A stretch of 57,634 nt of DNA. Origin: Chitinophagales bacterium. GTDB lineage: Bacteria; Bacteroidota; Bacteroidia; Chitinophagales; Chitinophagaceae. Both the position numbers and the translations under genes were made by a program. Shown here piece by piece: positions 9,288 to 16,757 of this stretch (within the stretch, counting starts at the first letter, position 1; each line of letters opens with the position of its first letter). Below the pieces are notes generated by a model. That model searched no databases, was not told the DNA's origin, and saw only the letters and a list, made by a program, of their open reading frames with translations. The stretch is taken from positions 1 through 57,634 of the forward strand of contig JAFLBN010000021.1 in assembly GCA_017303395.1 (NCBI GenBank). Reading direction: 5' to 3'.

Positions 9288-9359
9288 TGGCCTCGTCAGG
9301 AATCGAACCTGAATCTGGAGCTTCGGAAACTCTTGTACTATCCATTGTACTACGAGGCC
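9288..9359 (-). tRNA. tRNA-Arg (anticodon CCG)
   Basis: On the minus strand a 72-nt cloverleaf folds: acceptor GGCCTCG/CGAGGCC, D stem GTAC/GTAC, anticodon loop TTCCGAA giving CCG at 34-36 with T33 and A37, T arm TCAGG-TTCGATT-CCTGA, discriminator A. CCA is not encoded. It reads CGG codons. Confidence 0.95.
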
Positions 9360-9411
9360 ATTATTGTTCCGAATTATGCTGAGCAAAAATAAGTTAACCG
9401 CAACAAAAAAA

Positions 9412-9435
9412 GGCAACCATTATAGTTGCCTTTTT
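9412..9435 (-). terminator. Hairpin terminator downstream of tRNA-Glu
   Basis: GGCAAC pairs with GTTGCC around a 7-nt loop, flanked by A-rich and T-rich runs on both sides, so it can work on either strand; it lies just after the tRNA-Glu 3' end. Confidence 0.75.
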
Positions 9436-9439
9436 CTTG

Positions 9440-9511
9440 TACCACGTACGGGAGTCGAACCCGTCATTCCTCCGTGAAAGGGAGGCGTCTTAGCCGATTG
9501 ACCAACGCGGC
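9440..9511 (-). tRNA. tRNA-Glu (anticodon TTC)
   Basis: A 72-nt cloverleaf on the minus strand: acceptor GCCGCGT with ACGTGGT (two G-T pairs), anticodon stem CCTCC/GGAGG with loop CTTTCAC giving TTC, T arm ACGGG-TTCGACT-CCCGT. CCA is not encoded. It is 80 nt upstream of tRNA-Arg on the same strand, with a hairpin between. Confidence 0.94.
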
Positions 9512-9590
9512 GTCCCTGTTTGGGATTGCAAAGATAGAAAGGTTTTTCTTTTCTGCAAAAACTTTTTTCGAAATTTTTTCAGTGCGAAAA

Positions 9591-10358
9591 TTAAGCTCCC
9601 ATCATTGCATTGATGATACCCAAAAACTCTTCAGCTTTCAGCGATGCACCTCCTATCAGACCACCATCTACATCTGCACATGCAAACAGCTCTGCAGCAT
9701 TCGATGGCTTGCAGCTACCACCATACAGTATAGTCAGGTTGTCAGCAGCAGCTTGTCCGTATTGTGCAGCAAATACACTACGTATATGCGCATGCATATC
9801 CTGTGCTTGTTGGCTGCTTGCAGTACGTCCTGTGCCTATAGCCCAGATAGGTTCGTATGCTACAACAACGTTTGCCAGCTGATGTTTGTGTAAGTGAAAC
9901 AGCCCTGCTTTCAGTTGTGCTTCAACATAATCGTTTTGCGTACCTGCATCGCGAACAGATAGCGGTTCGCCACAGCAGAAAATAACTTTCAAACCATTGT
10001 CCAGTGCAGTGTCTGTCTTCTTAGCCAGCATTGCATCTGTTTCGTTAAAATACTCACGGCGCTCAGAGTGGCCAATGATTACATAAGCAGCACCTGCATT
10101 TTTTATCATGCTTGCTGCTACTTCGCCTGTGTACGCACCTGCATTTTCTGTGCTGCAGTTTTGTGCTGCTACATGCACGTGGTCTACATCTTCTATCTGA
10201 TAGAATGTGTGCTGAATGTTGATGAATGGCGGTGCAATCACTACTTCTTTGTCAGCATTCAATGCAGGCAATCCTTTCAGAACACCCGATACCAGTTCGT
10301 GTCCTTCTTCAAGGTTCATATTCATTTTCCAGTTGCCTGCTACAATTTTCTTACGCAT
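9591..10358 (-). CDS. tpiA: Triosephosphate isomerase
   Basis: 255 residues, the normal length. It interconverts dihydroxyacetone phosphate and glyceraldehyde 3-phosphate in glycolysis in the cytosol. The diagnostic residues are visible: NWKMN with Lys near the N-terminus, electrophilic His in IIGHSERRE, the catalytic Glu in AYEPIWAIGTG followed by flexible loop 6, and the phosphate-binding YGGSCKPSN and GGLIGGASL. It starts 25 bp after the stop of the GlmU-like gene on the same strand, so the two are probably co-transcribed. Confidence 0.97.
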   Translation of the reverse strand: MRKKIVAGNWKMNMNLEEGHELVSGVLKGLPALNADKEVVIAPPFINIQHTFYQIEDVDHVHVAAQNCSTENAGAYTGEVAASMIKNAGAAYVIIGHSERREYFNETDAMLAKKTDTALDNGLKVIFCCGEPLSVRDAGTQNDYVEAQLKAGLFHLHKHQLANVVVAYEPIWAIGTGRTASSQQAQDMHAHIRSVFAAQYGQAAADNLTILYGGSCKPSNAAELFACADVDGGLIGGASLKAEEFLGIINAMMGA

Positions 10359-10383
10359 TGTTATATATTATTATGTATGGTTT

Positions 10384-11577
10384 TTATTTAGCAAATAAAT
10401 CTCTTTGCGATGTTGTTTTGTTGAATATGTATTGATACATATTTCTTTCGGCAGGGCTTAGTTCTTTATTACGTCTTGCCATCATACGTCCGGCAGTTTC
10501 CATTGCACGGTCAAAGCTGTATGTCGTCATACCCTCGGCGCCGCCCCAACAAAATGATGGAATAAATTTTTCAGGAAAGCCTGCACCAAATATATTGGCA
10601 GATACACCAACCACAGTACCTGTATTAAACATGGTATTGATACCACATTTAGAATGGTCGCCCATAATGAGCCCGCAGAAGGTAAGCCCTGTTTTTACAG
10701 ATTTGTTGATGTGTTCATCCCAAATCTTCACCTCATCATAGTTGTTTTTCAGGTTGCTGCAATTGGTATCTGCACCCAGGTTGCACCATTCGCCTATAAT
10801 CGCATTGCCCAGATAACCATCGTGTCCTTTATTGCTGTTGGCAAAATATACCACATTGCTCATTTCGCCGCCTACTTTACAGCCCGGGCCAATGGTAGTA
10901 TCTGCATATACTTTTGCGCCCATCTTTATCACAGCATGTTCGCACAGTGCTATAGGGCCTCGCAGCATACAACCTTCCAGTATCTCTGCATCCTTGGCAA
11001 TATATACCGGCCCGGTAGATGCATTGATGATGCATCCTGCATTTATGATTGCACCTACTTCTATAAATAGGTTTTCAGCACCCGTTACGGTTACACCCGC
11101 AGGTATTGGGGCAGATGTTTTATTGTATGTCAGTAGTTTGTAGTCACCACGTATAGCCTTGCCGTTGTTGGCAAATATGTCCCACACATTTTGCAATGCG
11201 TATGCATCGCCATCGTATTGTATTGTGCCTGTAGTAGGCAGTTCTTCAATACTGTTTAGCGCACTGGCAGTTCTGAAGGCAATAATCAATTCGCCTTTAG
11301 CCAGTACGTCGCCCGTGTTCAGTGCCGATACTGCACCTGCTATTGTCGGGTTGCCGAACACAGCCCCGTTTATATACAGATTGTCGTTGGTAGTGTTTTG
11401 CAGAAAAACTTCCTGCAGGTAGGGTAGAGTAAGTGTACTGCTCGTGGTAGCTTGCAGCAATTGCTCCCATCGCTCGCGCATTGTCAGTATGCCGCAACGT
11501 ATGTCGGCTACCGGGCGGGTATGGGTAAAGGGCAACAACCTATTTCTTACTTCCGTGTCGAACAGTATGATATTCAC
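10384..11577 (-). CDS. GlmU-like putative sugar nucleotidyltransferase/acetyltransferase
   Basis: 397 residues. The start MNIILFDTEVRNRLLPFTHTRPVADIRCGI is characteristic of the Bacteroidota 'alternative GlmU' group (TIGR03991). The N-terminal half is a shortened nucleotidyltransferase-like domain that lacks the classic GlmU pyrophosphorylase loop; the C-terminal half is a left-handed beta helix of hexapeptide repeats (for example GAIINAGCIINASTGPVYIAKDAEILEGCMLRG in pieces) ending in a Trp/Gly-rich cap. It may supply UDP-GlcNAc steps for peptidoglycan and LPS, which fits the presence of glmM elsewhere in the window, but the exact activity is inferred. It is upstream of tpiA by 25 bp. Confidence 0.8.
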   Translation of the reverse strand: MNIILFDTEVRNRLLPFTHTRPVADIRCGILTMRERWEQLLQATTSSTLTLPYLQEVFLQNTTNDNLYINGAVFGNPTIAGAVSALNTGDVLAKGELIIAFRTASALNSIEELPTTGTIQYDGDAYALQNVWDIFANNGKAIRGDYKLLTYNKTSAPIPAGVTVTGAENLFIEVGAIINAGCIINASTGPVYIAKDAEILEGCMLRGPIALCEHAVIKMGAKVYADTTIGPGCKVGGEMSNVVYFANSNKGHDGYLGNAIIGEWCNLGADTNCSNLKNNYDEVKIWDEHINKSVKTGLTFCGLIMGDHSKCGINTMFNTGTVVGVSANIFGAGFPEKFIPSFCWGGAEGMTTYSFDRAMETAGRMMARRNKELSPAERNMYQYIFNKTTSQRDLFAK

Positions 11578-11642
11578 CGATTGATGTTTGCCACTCTTCG
11601 TACTACCGCCACAGGGCGGGATAGAGTGAAGTATAAATCAAA

Positions 11643-11670
11643 AAAAATCCCGACAAAAGTCGGGATTTTT
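11643..11670 (-). terminator. Terminator of the L31 gene
   Basis: ATCCCGAC-AAAA-GTCGGGAT, extended by A-T pairs and flanked by A and T runs; it lies 31 bp after the L31 stop on the minus strand and before the GlmU-like gene. Confidence 0.85.
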
Positions 11671-11700
11671 CGTGCGTAATGCAAATATGATAAGACGTTA

Positions 11701-11952
11701 TTACTTTTTCTTTTCGTAACGTTTTTTGAATTTGTCGATACGACCTGCTGTATCCACAAACATAGATTTACCAGTGTAGAAAGGGTGTGAAGTGTTAGAA
11801 ATCTCCACTTTTACCAGTGGATATTCGTTACCATCTTCCCAAACGATTGTTTCTTTCGTAGCTGCTGTAGAGCGTGTCAGGAATGTGTACTCGTTTGTCA
11901 TGTCTTTGAAAACAACTAAACGGTAGCTTTCCGGATGTATTCCTTTTTTCAT
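11701..11952 (-). CDS. rpmE2: 50S ribosomal protein L31, type B
   Basis: 83 residues from ATG 11952 ([18 protein letters not shown]). The frame extends upstream, but the extra residues include the promoter and leader hairpin, so the shorter start is correct. It is the type B form: the zinc-binding Cys residues of type A L31 are absent, and the C-terminal [26 protein letters not shown] is typical. It sits at the 50S central protuberance and bridges to 30S. Zinc-free forms usually replace or substitute the zinc form; no type A copy is seen in the window. It stands alone with its own promoter, leader hairpin and terminator. Confidence 0.96.
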   Translation of the reverse strand: MKKGIHPESYRLVVFKDMTNEYTFLTRSTAATKETIVWEDGNEYPLVKVEISNTSHPFYTGKSMFVDTAGRIDKFKKRYEKKK

Positions 11953-11968
11953 TGCCTTATTTTTTAGT

Positions 11969-11986
11969 GCATGGATTTTGCCATGC
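11969..11986 (-). promoter_or_regulatory. Hairpin in the L31 5' leader
   Basis: On the minus strand GCATGG-CAAAAT-CCATGC forms a hairpin between the promoter and the L31 start codon, 17 bp before the ATG, in an A/T-rich leader of about 55 nt. It could be a site for autogenous control by L31, or a weak terminator; this is inference. Confidence 0.4.
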
Positions 11987-12009
11987 GGTTTTTTAATTAT
12001 TAGAGTGTG

Positions 12010-12042
12010 CAAAGGTAGGTAAAATATTCTATTACTAAGCAA
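12010..12042 (-). promoter_or_regulatory. Promoter of the L31 gene
   Basis: On the minus strand TTG (12042-12040), 22 bp, then TACCTTTG (12017-12010), a full match to the Bacteroidota -33/-7 consensus. Confidence 0.7.
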
Positions 12043-12085
12043 AATATTTACATGCTTGGTCAAATATTTCCCTCACCATCGCATT

Positions 12086-12634
12086 TTAGTTATCTTTTTT
12101 AGCCTTGTAGCCGTTTTTAATCAGCTTATCAAGGTCTTCTGCAGCCTGTTCGGCAAAGTTATATACACCTATAATTTTGCCATCCGGACCTATCAGGCAG
12201 GCTTGTGGTACAAAGTTAATACCATATGTTTTTGATACTATTGAACCCCAGCCCTTCAAATCGCTCATATGAAACTTCCAGTACAGGCTGTCTTTAGCTA
12301 CAGCCGCCAGCCATGGGTCTTTTTCCTGATCCAGCGATACACTCACTATCTCAAAGCCTTTTTTAGCACCTTTTATCTTTTCCTGGCTGTATTTCTTGTA
12401 CAATGCTACCAGTCTTGGGTTTGCCCTGCGGCATGGACCGCACCAGGATGCCCAAAAATCTACCAGCACAACACGTTTTTTGTACATGTCAGATAGTTTT
12501 ACAGGTTGGTCGTCCACGCCTTTCATCTCAATCTCAGGTGCCTGCACACCTACTTTTATGGTGGTGTTGCCGTATTGTGCATTGGCAGTCAGGGTGGTAA
12601 ATGCTAATAATAAGCCTGCTAATATCTTCTTCAT
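12086..12634 (-). CDS. TlpA/ResA-type thiol-disulfide oxidoreductase
   Basis: 182 residues with a Sec signal peptide (KKILAGLLLAFTTLTANAQ). The thioredoxin fold carries the redox motif WASWCGPCRRANP at residues ~62-74 and the cis-proline segment NFVPQACLIGPDGKIIG near residue 145. It acts in the periplasm or at the outer face of the inner membrane to reduce disulfides, for example during cytochrome maturation or stress. It is the last gene of a minus-strand run after the metallo-hydrolase (41 bp gap). Confidence 0.9.
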   Translation of the reverse strand: MKKILAGLLLAFTTLTANAQYGNTTIKVGVQAPEIEMKGVDDQPVKLSDMYKKRVVLVDFWASWCGPCRRANPRLVALYKKYSQEKIKGAKKGFEIVSVSLDQEKDPWLAAVAKDSLYWKFHMSDLKGWGSIVSKTYGINFVPQACLIGPDGKIIGVYNFAEQAAEDLDKLIKNGYKAKKDN

Positions 12635-12675
12635 TTTAATAAATACTATAGTTAAAGTTAAGGGTTAAGTACCAA

Positions 12676-13440
12676 TTACAGATACAGTGTCAGCCCGTCA
12701 TATGCAAGGTGCATGCCTTGGGGCAGGGTAGCCTCTACCTCATCATGTAGCCCCAGTTGATGGCTGATGTGTGTAAAATAAGTGTTCTCTGCCCCCACTG
12801 CAGTAGCGACGTCAATAGCCTCTTTCAGGGTAAAATGAGACGGATGCGCTTCATGTCTCAAAGCATTCAAAACCAATACTTTGCTACCCTTTGCTTTATC
12901 TAATTGTTCAGGGCTGATGTAGTTGGCGTCGGTAATATATGTAAAGTCGCCTATTCTGAAGCCAAGTACTTCCATTTTGTAGTGCAGTACTTTTATCGGA
13001 TTAAATTTTAATCCATTGATTTTGAATGAAATGTCGCCGTTAATTGTATTTAAATCTACCTGAGGTATGCCAGGATAGTTAGGTTCCTGAAACACATACT
13101 GAAATTCACGTTTCAATACCTCTTGTGTATTCAGGTCGGCATATACGTTCATGGCCTTCTTGTCGTGAAAGTTATAAGCCCTTACATCGTCCATGCCTGC
13201 CACATGGTCTTTATGTCCGTGGGTAAAGACAATGGCATCCAACCTGCGTACATTGTATCGCAGCATCTGCTGGCGGAAGTCCGGGCCGCTGTCTATCACA
13301 ACGCTTGCCTCGGGGGTGTCTATCCATACAGAGGTACGCAGCCTGTCGTTCCGCTTGTCTTCAGATGTACAAACAGGGCAATCGCAACCTATAAAGGGAA
13401 CGCCTTGGGAAGTGCCGGTACCTAAAAATGTAATTTTCAC
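12676..13440 (-). CDS. MBL-fold metallo-hydrolase (PhnP-like)
   Basis: 254 residues. It is a beta-lactamase-fold hydrolase: N-terminal FLGTGTSQGVPFIGC, a zinc-ribbon-like pair CDCPVC near residue 20 as in PhnP, the HxHxDH metal motif in FTHGHKDHVAGMD, a downstream Asp (YITDANYI) and a terminal His (YFTHISHQLG). PhnP is a cyclic phosphodiesterase of phosphonate metabolism, but no other phn genes are here, so the substrate is open. It is soluble. The gene is 6 bp after the conserved small protein gene, so they are co-transcribed. Confidence 0.88.
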   Translation of the reverse strand: MKITFLGTGTSQGVPFIGCDCPVCTSEDKRNDRLRTSVWIDTPEASVVIDSGPDFRQQMLRYNVRRLDAIVFTHGHKDHVAGMDDVRAYNFHDKKAMNVYADLNTQEVLKREFQYVFQEPNYPGIPQVDLNTINGDISFKINGLKFNPIKVLHYKMEVLGFRIGDFTYITDANYISPEQLDKAKGSKVLVLNALRHEAHPSHFTLKEAIDVATAVGAENTYFTHISHQLGLHDEVEATLPQGMHLAYDGLTLYL

Positions 13441-13446
13441 GTCCTG

Positions 13447-13764
13447 TTATTCTGTTTCGCTTTGTGCCGTTCCTTCTTCCGTACTTGCCTCTTCTTTACT
13501 TGGGGCACTCTTCAATTGTTTGTACCATTTCTGCATTTCACCGCTCAGCTCGTCCTCGTTTATGTCAATTGTCGGTAAAATTTCTATCAGTGCGTTGATG
13601 CGTCCTTCTACACTCAGAAACTTATTAATCACGGCCACGCGCCTGTCTTCCAGTATACAGTAGCCCGAATTGAAAGTTCCTTTCTCGTAGCGTATGATGT
13701 ACCTGGCCTCTTCAAAAAGCTGTTCCAGTTTTTTAAGGGTGTTTGCCGTATATTTGAAGCTCAT
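13447..13764 (-). CDS. Conserved small cytoplasmic protein of unknown function
   Basis: 105 residues. No signal peptide or membrane helix. It is mostly helical with a central strand-like segment (FNSGYCILEDRRVAVINKFLSVEGRINALIEIL) and an acidic, low-complexity C-terminus rich in Glu/Ser/Ala. I do not recognise a characterised family; similar short proteins seem common in Bacteroidota. It is the first gene of the run with the metallo-hydrolase (6 bp) and TlpA-like genes, and it is divergent from the first PorT-like gene with only 19 bp between their starts. Confidence 0.7.
   Translation of the reverse strand: MSFKYTANTLKKLEQLFEEARYIIRYEKGTFNSGYCILEDRRVAVINKFLSVEGRINALIEILPTIDINEDELSGEMQKWYKQLKSAPSKEEASTEEGTAQSETE
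13749..13756 (+). promoter_or_regulatory. -7 element TATATTTG before the first PorT-like gene
   Basis: TATATTTG matches the consensus and lies 28 bp before ATG 13784, inside the 5' end of the divergent small protein gene. No well-spaced TTG was found. Confidence 0.45.
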
Positions 13765-13783
13765 TTTTGCAATGCTGGTTTCG

Positions 13784-14470
13784 ATGGCTAAAATTAGAAA
13801 ATTCGGGGGATTATTGTTGGCACAGCTTGTATTTCTCTGCTTTTCTCAAAGTACATATGCACAAAATTACTATGAGGAAAACGAACGTACCTTTTATGGC
13901 GGCCCTGTAATAGGTGCTAACTTTGCACAGGTGGACGGCGATAACTATGCAGGTTACTACAAATCTGGACTGAACGTAGGTGGTATTATATATGCCAAGT
14001 TCGGGCAGCGCTTTGCTGCCAGTATGGAAATTCTGTATTCTCAGAAGGGTAGCAGGGGGCACAAATCGCAAAAAGCAAATTTTACCAAAGAGGTTGTTAT
14101 TCAGAAATATGGTATTGCGCTCGACTATGCAGAGATACCCCTGATGGTGCATATACACGATAAGCGTAAAAGCCATTTCGGTGTAGGGCTTTCTTTCTCA
14201 CAACTGATAAGTGCAAACGAAACTTTAGAAACAAATAAACCTGTTTACAACGATACCATTAATGTAAGCAGATATCCGTTCAAACGCACAGACCTTAATT
14301 TCTTAGCAGGTTTCAATCTGCGTTTGTACAAAGGATTGTTTTTCAATGTCAGGTATCAATATTCATTGATGCCTATACGTACAGATGTGAACTATGATTA
14401 TTCTCGTGCCAAGCAGTATAATAATCTGTATGTAGTTAGACTGGCATACATCTTCGGCGAAAAGTATTGA
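13784..14470 (+). CDS. PorT-like outer membrane beta-barrel protein (paralog 1 of 3)
   Basis: 228 residues from ATG 13784 (MAKIRKFGGLLLAQLVFLCFSQSTYAQ, a clear signal peptide); ATG 13772 is also possible. Alternating aromatic/polar strands form an eight-stranded barrel of the PorT/OmpA-like 'porin family' type. The N-terminal signature NFAQVDGDNYAGYYKSG and the C-terminal pattern of strands (NVRYQYSL, LYVVRLAYIFGEKY) recur in the two paralogs at 14929 and 15589. It is an outer-membrane protein of unknown role; PorT proteins proper function in T9SS assembly, but a specific link is not proven here. The next gene is a thioesterase 23 bp downstream. Confidence 0.82.
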   Translation: MAKIRKFGGLLLAQLVFLCFSQSTYAQNYYEENERTFYGGPVIGANFAQVDGDNYAGYYKSGLNVGGIIYAKFGQRFAASMEILYSQKGSRGHKSQKANFTKEVVIQKYGIALDYAEIPLMVHIHDKRKSHFGVGLSFSQLISANETLETNKPVYNDTINVSRYPFKRTDLNFLAGFNLRLYKGLFFNVRYQYSLMPIRTDVNYDYSRAKQYNNLYVVRLAYIFGEKY

Positions 14471-14493
14471 TATTTCGTTAGTTTTATAAAGGT

Positions 14494-14919
14494 ATGAGCG
14501 AGCCACGGTTTCCTGTTAGTTTACCTCTCCGCCTCGATTGGAGCGAGATGGATATGTTCGGCCATATCAACAACGTCTCTTATTTCAAATACATACAGGC
14601 TTCACGTGTCAATTACTGGGAGGTTTGCGGTTTTCAGGAGTCTTTTGCGGCAACCAACGTAGGGCCTATGCTGTTATCTACAGGTTGCTGGTTTATACAG
14701 CCCTTATTTTATCCCGGCAATATAGTAGTGCAGGCGTCCGTTACTTTTATAAAGAATACCAGTTTCGGCATTCGTCATCGTGTATTGAATAATAAAGGCG
14801 AAATTTGTGCAGAGGCAGAAGATGTAATTGTAGTTTTTGATTTCAATAACAATACCAAAGTGCCTGTGACAGATGAGTTGAGGAATAGCATACAGCAATT
14901 GGAAGGCACCGTTTTTTAG
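14494..14919 (+). CDS. Acyl-CoA thioesterase, 4HBT hotdog fold
   Basis: 141 residues. The family core is visible: LPLRLDWSEMDMFGHINNVSYFKYIQASRVNYWE, with the catalytic Asp in WSEMDMFGHINN, followed by the long hotdog helix and the strand IVVQASVTFIKNTSFGIRHRVLN. It hydrolyses acyl-CoA or acyl-ACP thioesters in the cytosol; chain length unknown. It sits between two PorT-like paralogs with 23 bp and 9 bp gaps, so it is translated from the same transcript although no functional connection is obvious. Confidence 0.9.
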   Translation: MSEPRFPVSLPLRLDWSEMDMFGHINNVSYFKYIQASRVNYWEVCGFQESFAATNVGPMLLSTGCWFIQPLFYPGNIVVQASVTFIKNTSFGIRHRVLNNKGEICAEAEDVIVVFDFNNNTKVPVTDELRNSIQQLEGTVF

Positions 14920-14928
14920 AACAGAAGT

Positions 14929-15579
14929 ATGAAAAAAAGAATACTGGCATTATTGTTTGCACTGGCTCCCGTAGCATATGCATCTGCACAGAGCAATTAT
15001 TATGTGGAAGATCCGAACCTGTTTCGTGGTATGGTAACAGCAGGCATCAACCTGACACAGATTGATGGCGACAACTATGCAGGTTATTCCAAATCCGGCA
15101 TTAATGCAGGTGCGGGTGTTTATACCATGTTCGGCAGCGAGTTTGGTGCGGGCCTTGAAATGCTCTACAACCGCAAGGGTAGTGTGGGTAAATACAAACA
15201 GACGTCCAGCAATCAGGCATTTACCATACTGGGCTACAAAGCCATATTGAACTATGTTGACCTTCCCGTACAACTGTATTACTTCGATCAGCGTGGCGAC
15301 CACTTTGGCGCCGGTATATCTTACAGCAGGCTTATCGATCAGGCAGAAACATTTGATACCAACCCGCAACAAACACTGAAGTCAGAAGATTACCCCTTCC
15401 GTAAGAGTGACTATTGTATGGTGCTAAGCGCCAATGTGAAGATTGTCAGCAAGTTCTACATCACAGGACGCTTCCAATATTCTTTGCGCAGTGTGCGTGG
15501 CAATGTGCCTCCGGGCTTTGGCCGTACCGAGCAATACAATAATGTGGTTACTTTTCGGTTAATGTATTTATTCAACTAA
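14929..15579 (+). CDS. PorT-like outer membrane beta-barrel protein (paralog 2 of 3)
   Basis: 216 residues with signal peptide (KKRILALLFALAPVAYASAQ). It follows the same plan as the 13784 product: NLTQIDGDNYAGYSKSGIN, then EMLYNRKGSVGKYKQ, YVDLPVQLYYFD, a Tyr/Phe-rich late strand (GRFQYSLRSVRG) and the last strand VTFRLMYLFN with a terminal aromatic for outer-membrane insertion. It starts 9 bp after the thioesterase stop and is followed by the third paralog after 9 bp. Confidence 0.82.
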   Translation: MKKRILALLFALAPVAYASAQSNYYVEDPNLFRGMVTAGINLTQIDGDNYAGYSKSGINAGAGVYTMFGSEFGAGLEMLYNRKGSVGKYKQTSSNQAFTILGYKAILNYVDLPVQLYYFDQRGDHFGAGISYSRLIDQAETFDTNPQQTLKSEDYPFRKSDYCMVLSANVKIVSKFYITGRFQYSLRSVRGNVPPGFGRTEQYNNVVTFRLMYLFN

Positions 15580-15588
15580 TAGTATAGA

Positions 15589-16257
15589 ATGCGTAAAGTC
15601 CTCGCCATATTAGTACTTGTAGCCTGCAGTTTTGCTGCCGAGGCGCAGATAGGCAGAGGCTATTTTACCAACAATCCAGACCGTAAGTTTTATGGTGGTT
15701 TTGCTGCCGGGCTCAATTTCTCGTCATTGAGAGGCGATGCTTACGAAGGCTACCGCAAAGTGGGGCTCAATCTGGGGCCTACGGTCTATGTAAAGCTGCT
15801 ACCCAAACTGCTGGCAAGCCTCGATTTGCTCTATACCCAAAAGGGCTGCCGTGGTGTACGTGTACTGGAGTCTTACTACTCCGGGCAGTTTATAGAATCT
15901 TACAGTGTAAATCTTAACTATTATGAAGTGCCAGTGGTGCTGCACTATCTGCTGAATGATAAGTGGAACATAGGCGCAGGTGCGGCTTATGGTGGTCTTA
16001 TCAGTTCTAAAGAAGATGCCTATACAGACCAGCCTTTTACGTTCAATCCCTCATTAACAGCTTTTCGTACAGAAGATATCAGCTATGTACTGGATGCAAG
16101 TATGCAGTTCTACAAAGGTTGGTTTGTAAATATGCGCTATCAGCAGTCTATGGTTACCATTCGCGATGTGCAGAATATTCCTTACTACTTCAGCAACGGT
16201 GCAGGCAGGCAAGGGAATTCATTGTTTTCGCTCCGCCTCATCAGGCTGATACCTTAG
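15589..16257 (+). CDS. PorT-like outer membrane beta-barrel protein (paralog 3 of 3)
   Basis: 222 residues, signal peptide (RKVLAILVLVACSFAAEAQ). It is a more diverged copy: NFSSLRGDAYEGYRKVGLN replaces the DGDNYAGY block, DLLYTQKGCRGVRV replaces the KG motif, and the late NMRYQQSMVTIRDV strand matches the paralogs. A single Cys appears in the KGC segment. Its stop codon overlaps by 4 bp the stop of the convergent thioredoxin-like gene, and no terminator hairpin separates them. Confidence 0.82.
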   Translation: MRKVLAILVLVACSFAAEAQIGRGYFTNNPDRKFYGGFAAGLNFSSLRGDAYEGYRKVGLNLGPTVYVKLLPKLLASLDLLYTQKGCRGVRVLESYYSGQFIESYSVNLNYYEVPVVLHYLLNDKWNIGAGAAYGGLISSKEDAYTDQPFTFNPSLTAFRTEDISYVLDASMQFYKGWFVNMRYQQSMVTIRDVQNIPYYFSNGAGRQGNSLFSLRLIRLIP

Positions 16258-16757
16258 TTTTTCTCTTTCTCTTTATAGCTGGCAGCATCCAGTGCAGCAG
16301 GGCTCCAATGCTTGAAGAATTCTGCAATCTTTTCTTTGCTGTGCCCTTTGCCTTCTTCCAGATAGGCCGAGTTTTGTGTATGCAGCCTGTTGCCTTTGGC
16401 ATCCAGCACTACAAATACAGGATAGCCAAAACGCTGCGGATAGCCCAGCGAGGCTAGTACTTTTTCGTTCTTGTTTTCGGGACTGTAGTTCAGGTGTACC
16501 ACAACAAAATTATCGTCCATCTGCTTTTTCAGTACGCTGTCGCTTTTTACCGTATTATGAAAGCGAATGCACCAAACACACCAGTTTCCGCCTATCTGCA
16601 GCAGCACATGTTTCTTTTCTTTCGCAGCCTGTTTTACGGCATTGTTTATCTGCTGCTGGGCATCTGCCTGCGGATTGTATATTGTTGGCTTTTCTTCCTG
16701 TGCAGTTGCTTGCAGACTACAAAGTGTGAGTGCTAAAAGGACAATCAGTTGTTTCAT
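16254..16757 (-). CDS. Periplasmic thioredoxin-like protein with CVWC motif
   Basis: 167 residues with a signal peptide (KQLIVLLALTLCSLQATAQ). The fold is the Thioredoxin_7/DUF255-like type: a long helix (QQINNAVKQAAKEKKHVLLQIGG) leads into NWCVWCIRFHN, with two cysteines spaced as CxxC, then the cis-Pro in RFGYPVFVVLD. It probably handles disulfides or redox stress in the periplasm. Its ATG overlaps the TGA of the MCE gene (ATGA on the minus strand), showing translational coupling. Confidence 0.85.
   Translation of the reverse strand: MKQLIVLLALTLCSLQATAQEEKPTIYNPQADAQQQINNAVKQAAKEKKHVLLQIGGNWCVWCIRFHNTVKSDSVLKKQMDDNFVVVHLNYSPENKNEKVLASLGYPQRFGYPVFVVLDAKGNRLHTQNSAYLEEGKGHSKEKIAEFFKHWSPAALDAASYKEKEKN

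Noticed and set aside
9426-9893. Plus-strand frame across tRNA-Glu and tpiA
   Set aside because: Crosses a tRNA and is antisense to tpiA.
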